A stretch of DNA of 52,309 nt from JAVBLP01 sp052034625 (lineage in GTDB: Bacteria > Elusimicrobiota > Endomicrobiia > Endomicrobiales > Endomicrobiaceae). The first letter of the stretch is position 1; each line of letters begins with the position of its first letter. Below the pieces are notes generated by a model, which had not been told where the DNA came from, searched no databases, and saw nothing but the letters and a program-made list of their open reading frames with translations. Positions 48,894-52,309 of the stretch are shown piece by piece. The translations under genes were made by a program, and so were the position numbers. The stretch spans positions 1 through 52,309 of the forward strand of contig JBPOII010000016.1 of the NCBI GenBank assembly GCA_052034625.1, given 5' to 3'.

Positions 48894-51029
48894 ATGAAAA
48901 ATAAAAATGAACCAAAATGGACTCCTTTTAAAAAAAGCATAGCTAAAAAGAATGCTTCAGGTTTAAAAAAAATAAAATCTGAAAAAAGCGAACGTTTTTT
49001 TAACCGCGATATAAGCTGGCTTACTTTTAATGACCGCGTGCTTGCTGAAGCTTCTAAAAATGATGTGCCTCTTCTTGAAAGACTTTCATTTATAGGAATA
49101 GTCAGCTCTAATCTTGACGAGTTCTTTTCCGTAAGAGTTGCCGACCTGCTTAAAAGACTTAAAAAATCCCCGCATAAACCCTATATTGATGCACTGACCC
49201 CTGAATCTCTTTCTTTACATGTAAGAGAACGTGTTATGAAACAAAAAGCCATGCAGGCGAAGATATTAAATGGTCTCTTAAAGAAACTTGAAGCAGAAAA
49301 CATTGTAATTTACACCAGTTTCGAAAAAAGTGATGCTGAGTTGGACACAGAAATAGAGCAAAACTTTCCTGAAGCCGAAATATTTTTTTCAAAATTAAGC
49401 GAACCTATTCCAATACTTTATGGCACCAATCTTCATATTTTTGTGCGTTTCAGAGATTCTTATGCTATTGTCAGGTTTAAAAATCAGCAAGAAAGACTGT
49501 TGAAATTAAGGAATATAGGAAAAAAACAAAGATTTGCTCTTTTAGACCGTTGGATAATGGCAAAAGCAGAAAAAATTTTTAAACATAAAGAAGTATTGGA
49601 AATTTTTTCATTCAGATTTTTACGTAATGCCGACATAATCATATCGGATTCGGAAGATGAAGTGCTTACCGAGCAGATAATAAAAGGTGTTAAAAAGCGT
49701 TCGTCTTCCCAAGTAGTTCGTCTTGAAATAGATGCACCCAAATATCCCGACAGCGCCTTTTTCCTTGCTGCAAATTTAGGCATAGACCCTGCTTCAATAT
49801 ACCGTTTCGATCTGCCTTTACAGCTGCACCTTTTTACTTCTTTTAAGAAAAATTTTATAGACTCAAAGCTGATTTATCCCCCCTTAAAACCTGTAATACC
49901 TAAAGTTATTGAAAAAGACCCTGATATTTTTTCAGTTATTTCGAAACAAGATATTATTCTCCATCATCCTTATGATTCCTTCGATGTAGTAACAGATTTT
50001 ATTTCACAGGCATCGCAAGACCCAAATGTAACTGAGATTTTCCATATGCTTTATAGGACAAGTGATAAAACTCCAATAACCGAAGCATTGAAAAAAGCGG
50101 CAAAGAACGGAAAAAAAGTTACCGTATATGTAGAAATAAAAGCACGTTTTGATGAAATGAACAATGTTATGCACTCAGACGATCTAAAAAATGCCGGAGT
50201 AGAAGTAGTTGAACCTATAACCGATTATAAAGTTCACAGCAAAATAACACTTGTATCAAGAATTGAAAACGGCATTAAAGCAAGCTATGCTCACCTTGGC
50301 ACGGGCAATTATCATTCAGGAACAGCAAAACAATATACGGATCTTGGTCTGCTCACAAAAAATACTGAGATCACAAAAGAAGCAGGCGACTATTGTGCAA
50401 TGATCAAATCGCGTAAAACAAAATATGATTTTCAACAACTTTTGATCTCTCCTATAAATATGCATGAAAAAATAATATCATTAATTGAAGATGAGATATC
50501 ATATGTTAAAAATGGCGGCAAAGGTCATATAATCGCAAAATTAAATGCTTTGACCGACATTGAAGTTATAGAAAAGCTTTATAAAGCTTCAAATGCGGGA
50601 GTACATATAGATCTTATAGTAAGAGGAATGTGCTGTCTTAAACCGAAAGTTCCAAAACAAAGTGAAAATATAAGAGTTGTAAGCATAGTTGACCGTTTTT
50701 TAGAGCATAGCAGAATCTTTTATTTCAGGGCAAACGGAAGCAATAAAGTATATCTCTCAAGTGCCGACTGGCGTCCGAGGAATTTTCATAGAAGGTATGA
50801 GCTTGCTTTCCCGATTTTAGATTCAAATATCAAAAAGTATATATGCGATGTGATCTTATATAATAATATAAATGACAATGTCAGAGGAAGGACTTTAAAT
50901 GCTGACGGAACTTATTCAAAAGTTAGAAGTTCGGCAAAAAATATAAGAGCTCAGCTTTTCTTTGAAAATCTTGCAAAATCTTATTATAAAAACACACCTC
51001 TTTATAAAAGAAACTTGCTAAAACCTTAA
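48894..51029 (+). CDS. ppk1: polyphosphate kinase 1
   Basis: A 711-residue enzyme that makes polyphosphate reversibly from ATP at the membrane. RFFNRDISWLTFNDRVL (about 35-51) opens the N domain, and IVSSNLDEFFSVRVADLLKR (about 75-94) is a signature. H448 in YKVHSKITLV is the equivalent of the phosphorylated histidine, and H467 in AHLGTGNYHSGTAKQYTDLG lies 19 residues later, as in E. coli. FLEHSRIFYF near residue 600 holds the other essential histidine. The first 30 residues are a lysine-rich extension. No internal methionine offers a better start. Confidence 0.96.
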   Translation: MKNKNEPKWTPFKKSIAKKNASGLKKIKSEKSERFFNRDISWLTFNDRVLAEASKNDVPLLERLSFIGIVSSNLDEFFSVRVADLLKRLKKSPHKPYIDALTPESLSLHVRERVMKQKAMQAKILNGLLKKLEAENIVIYTSFEKSDAELDTEIEQNFPEAEIFFSKLSEPIPILYGTNLHIFVRFRDSYAIVRFKNQQERLLKLRNIGKKQRFALLDRWIMAKAEKIFKHKEVLEIFSFRFLRNADIIISDSEDEVLTEQIIKGVKKRSSSQVVRLEIDAPKYPDSAFFLAANLGIDPASIYRFDLPLQLHLFTSFKKNFIDSKLIYPPLKPVIPKVIEKDPDIFSVISKQDIILHHPYDSFDVVTDFISQASQDPNVTEIFHMLYRTSDKTPITEALKKAAKNGKKVTVYVEIKARFDEMNNVMHSDDLKNAGVEVVEPITDYKVHSKITLVSRIENGIKASYAHLGTGNYHSGTAKQYTDLGLLTKNTEITKEAGDYCAMIKSRKTKYDFQQLLISPINMHEKIISLIEDEISYVKNGGKGHIIAKLNALTDIEVIEKLYKASNAGVHIDLIVRGMCCLKPKVPKQSENIRVVSIVDRFLEHSRIFYFRANGSNKVYLSSADWRPRNFHRRYELAFPILDSNIKKYICDVILYNNINDNVRGRTLNADGTYSKVRSSAKNIRAQLFFENLAKSYYKNTPLYKRNLLKP

Positions 51030-51050
51030 AAAAATGAGATAATTCCGTTT

Positions 51051-51863
51051 ATGAAAATAAAAAATCAAGTTGATTATATCTGCAAAAAACTTAAAATTGA
51101 CGATGAAGGATTCATTGAAATTGAAGCTAAACACCGTCTCGGACTTAAACAGGAAAAAGATCTGAAATCTTTTATTGAAAAGATAGGTGCTAAACATAAA
51201 CATTCAGTATCTTTTTTTGACCAATACATAGACACTCCGAATTTTATGTTGTTTAAAAAAGGAGCAAGTCTTCGCATAAGGTATAAACAGCACGGAAGAA
51301 AAGTTTATCTACAATATAAAGGTCCCGGTTTTTTAAAAGACGGCATATTATACAGACCTGAATTTAACAGCGGAAATATTGCAGATATAGTTTTACAGGA
51401 AGAACCTACCAGACATACAGTCCAGTTTATCAAAAGGCATTTTCTCTCAACAATAATTAACCATATACCGGCTGATATGGTAAAAGCCATGCATGTGCAG
51501 CTTGGACCAGAAATTTTAAAAGAAGTATCCATCGGACATCTTATATGTTCATATACAAAGGATAAATTCATAGTAGACTATAAAAATGTTCAGCTCGAAC
51601 CGTCTATAGATAAAATATATTCTTTTTTTATTTCAAAAAAGAGAATACATCCAATGCTTACTTTCTGCGAATATGAAAATGAAATAAAATCTGAAAATAA
51701 ATCTTTAAAGAAAAAAATTGATAATATTTCAAAACTTTTGGCTTTTGACCGTAAAGTAGTTTCAAAATTGGACCTTAAAGAGGAACATAAAGATAAATAT
51801 CACCGCTGTATGTCTTTTTTTATAAAAAATGAAGCTGCTAATGGTAAAAACAATAAGAAATAG
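51051..51863 (+). CDS. CYTH-domain protein (triphosphate tunnel enzyme family)
   Basis: A 270-residue protein with the CYTH signature E23-I-E25-A-K27 (FIEIEAKHRL). YIDTPNFMLFKKGASLRIRY (about 59-78) and VYLQYKGPG (about 85-93) give the basic residues of the triphosphate tunnel, and YENEIKSE near residue 205 the late acidic pair. Family members hydrolyse or use tripolyphosphate, thiamine triphosphate or polyphosphate. It lies 21 bases after ppk1, so it probably acts in polyphosphate turnover or sensing. The C-terminus (about 210-270) is lysine-rich and helical. Confidence 0.85.
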   Translation: MKIKNQVDYICKKLKIDDEGFIEIEAKHRLGLKQEKDLKSFIEKIGAKHKHSVSFFDQYIDTPNFMLFKKGASLRIRYKQHGRKVYLQYKGPGFLKDGILYRPEFNSGNIADIVLQEEPTRHTVQFIKRHFLSTIINHIPADMVKAMHVQLGPEILKEVSIGHLICSYTKDKFIVDYKNVQLEPSIDKIYSFFISKKRIHPMLTFCEYENEIKSENKSLKKKIDNISKLLAFDRKVVSKLDLKEEHKDKYHRCMSFFIKNEAANGKNNKK

Positions 51864-51890
51864 AAATATTACATAATAAGAGCATAAAAT

Positions 51891-51920
51891 AAAAACCCCC
51901 TTTATGAGGGCGTTTTTTTT
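51891..51920 (+). terminator. probable terminator of the ppk1 operon
   Basis: AAAAACCCCC, loop TTTATGA, then GGGCGTTTTTTTT: the CCC/GGG core has one mismatch but is extended by A/T pairs, and a run of T follows. It lies 28 bases after the CYTH gene. Confidence 0.7.
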
Positions 51921-52182
51921 AAATTACGAATCAAAGACAAAACGACATTTTTTGTCGTGTCATTCCCGATTGTCTTTGTCGGGAATCCACGTTAAAAGCA
52001 GTTAATAGCCGTGTTTTGTCATTCTGCGGGGCGAAGCCATCGCAGAATCTATGGATCCTGCGACAACTTACAGTTGCACAGGATGACGACAAAGAAAGGA
52101 ATAAAAAAACAAAATGGATCCCCGATTACGGATTTAGGTGATGACAAAAAAAAGACAAAAAAGAAAGTTTATAAGAAAGGTA
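51921..52182 (+). repeat. composite palindromic repeat, longest array (modules A, B, E, C)
   Basis: Module A (AAATTACGAATCAAAGACAA) is followed by hairpin ACGACA/TGTCGT (51942-51958). Module B has arms at 51962-51969 and 51979-51986 and the CCACGTTAAAA tail. Module E has ATTCTGCG (52021-52028) with CGCAGAAT (52041-52048), then ATCCTG-CGA-CAACT-TAC-AGTTG-CA-CAGGAT (52055-52084) and GACGAC. Module C follows with intact left arm (ATCCCCGA, 52118 onward) and decayed right arm (TAGGTGAT). Module E is bounded by GTCATTCTG and CAGGATGAC, so it looks like an element inserted in another. Confidence 0.75.
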
Positions 52183-52309
52183 TTAAGGAAATCTATAGGT
52201 TAAACTTACAAAATGGTTCCCTGTGGAATCTTGTATCTCTAACGGCAGTCCGAATGCATAATCTATCATCAATCTTGACTTTGAGCCTTCTTTCCCAAAA
52301 TCAAATCCA
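52183..52309 (-). CDS. C-terminal end of an outer-membrane beta-barrel protein (partial)
   Basis: The minus-strand frame is open from the window edge to TAA at 52185-52183 and encodes about 41 residues, including SRLMIDYAFGLPLE, then GNHFVSLTYRFP. The alternation and the YRF-type ending are those of an outer-membrane barrel. The DYAF...GNxHxxSLxYRF pattern resembles PorV/UPF0164-like proteins. Most of the gene is outside the window, so this is tentative. Confidence 0.65.
   Translation of the reverse strand, partial: GFDFGKEGSKSRLMIDYAFGLPLEIQDSTGNHFVSLTYRFP

Noticed and set aside
51921..52145. Possible CRISPR array in the repeat-rich gap
   Set aside because: The repeats differ from each other, have internal hairpins and no regular spacing or unique spacers, and there are no cas genes.

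Overview
The window is AT-rich DNA, almost entirely protein-coding, from a bacterium with two membranes: it encodes a TonB-dependent receptor, several signal-peptide beta-barrel proteins and a lipoprotein sugar-binding protein. Low GC, compact operons and gene content (GH57 and GH94 enzymes, split glycine decarboxylase, carboxynorspermidine pathway, PorV-like barrel end) would fit Elusimicrobiota, possibly Endomicrobia. That placement is inference; there is no rRNA to confirm it. No prophage, insertion sequence or CRISPR array is visible.

Layout: 1-186 is the 3' end of truA (+). From 2,993 down to 1,357 (-) lies a TPP riboswitch with thiM-thiE. 3,008-10,088 (-) carries two carboxynorspermidine-pathway genes, a DUF1805 gene, a GH57 enzyme, a large outer-membrane protein and a decayed gene. 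10,260-14,569 (-) holds a small barrel protein, a TPR protein, a PHP phosphoesterase, tag and an ABC-F ATPase. 14,679-15,820 (+) is a tandem pair of paralogous membrane-anchored proteins of unknown function. 15,977-22,496 (-) contains housekeeping genes (apt, a sigma factor, panD, mscS, a DksA-like gene, an Arg/Lys decarboxylase) and four tRNAs. 22,477-27,095 (-) has rfbD, rfbC and a GH94-type phosphorylase. 27,342-32,725 (-) is a cobalamin uptake and adenosylation regulon with two cobalamin riboswitches. 32,773-38,232 (-) has a glutaredoxin and ferredoxin:thioredoxin-reductase/rubredoxin pair, a PurF-like protein, radC, nadE, a release-factor-like protein and a HAD phosphatase. 38,257-41,293 (-) is a sugar ABC transporter. 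41,378-44,554 (-) is gcvH-gcvPA-gcvPB. 45,024-48,663 (-) is the riboflavin operon ribD-ribE-ribBA-ribH behind an FMN riboswitch. 48,894-51,863 (+) is ppk1 with a CYTH-domain gene. The last 127 bases are the C-terminal end of a barrel protein (-).

Cofactor supply is a clear theme: thiamine salvage, cobalamin uptake, riboflavin synthesis, pantothenate precursor and NAD synthesis. Three of these are under riboswitches. The Arg/Lys decarboxylase could feed the carboxynorspermidine dehydrogenase and decarboxylase in polyamine synthesis.

The most unusual material is between genes. A family of composite palindromic repeats (arms like ATTCCCGA/TCGGGAAT followed by ATCCCCGA/TCGGGGAT, bounded by GTCAT/ATGAC) recurs in most larger gaps. 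One gap, 44,558-45,023, also contains a four-tier inverted repeat of about 117 bases. Other points are a PurF homologue and an NadE that both appear to lack the glutaminase cysteine, four TTAACA-like direct repeats at about 11-base spacing before a leaderless-looking ppk1, a tiny leader ORF with a near-perfect ribosome binding site between a cobalamin riboswitch and btuB, and a decayed gene resembling a mobile-element polyprotein tail. I found no clearly new defence or mobile system.
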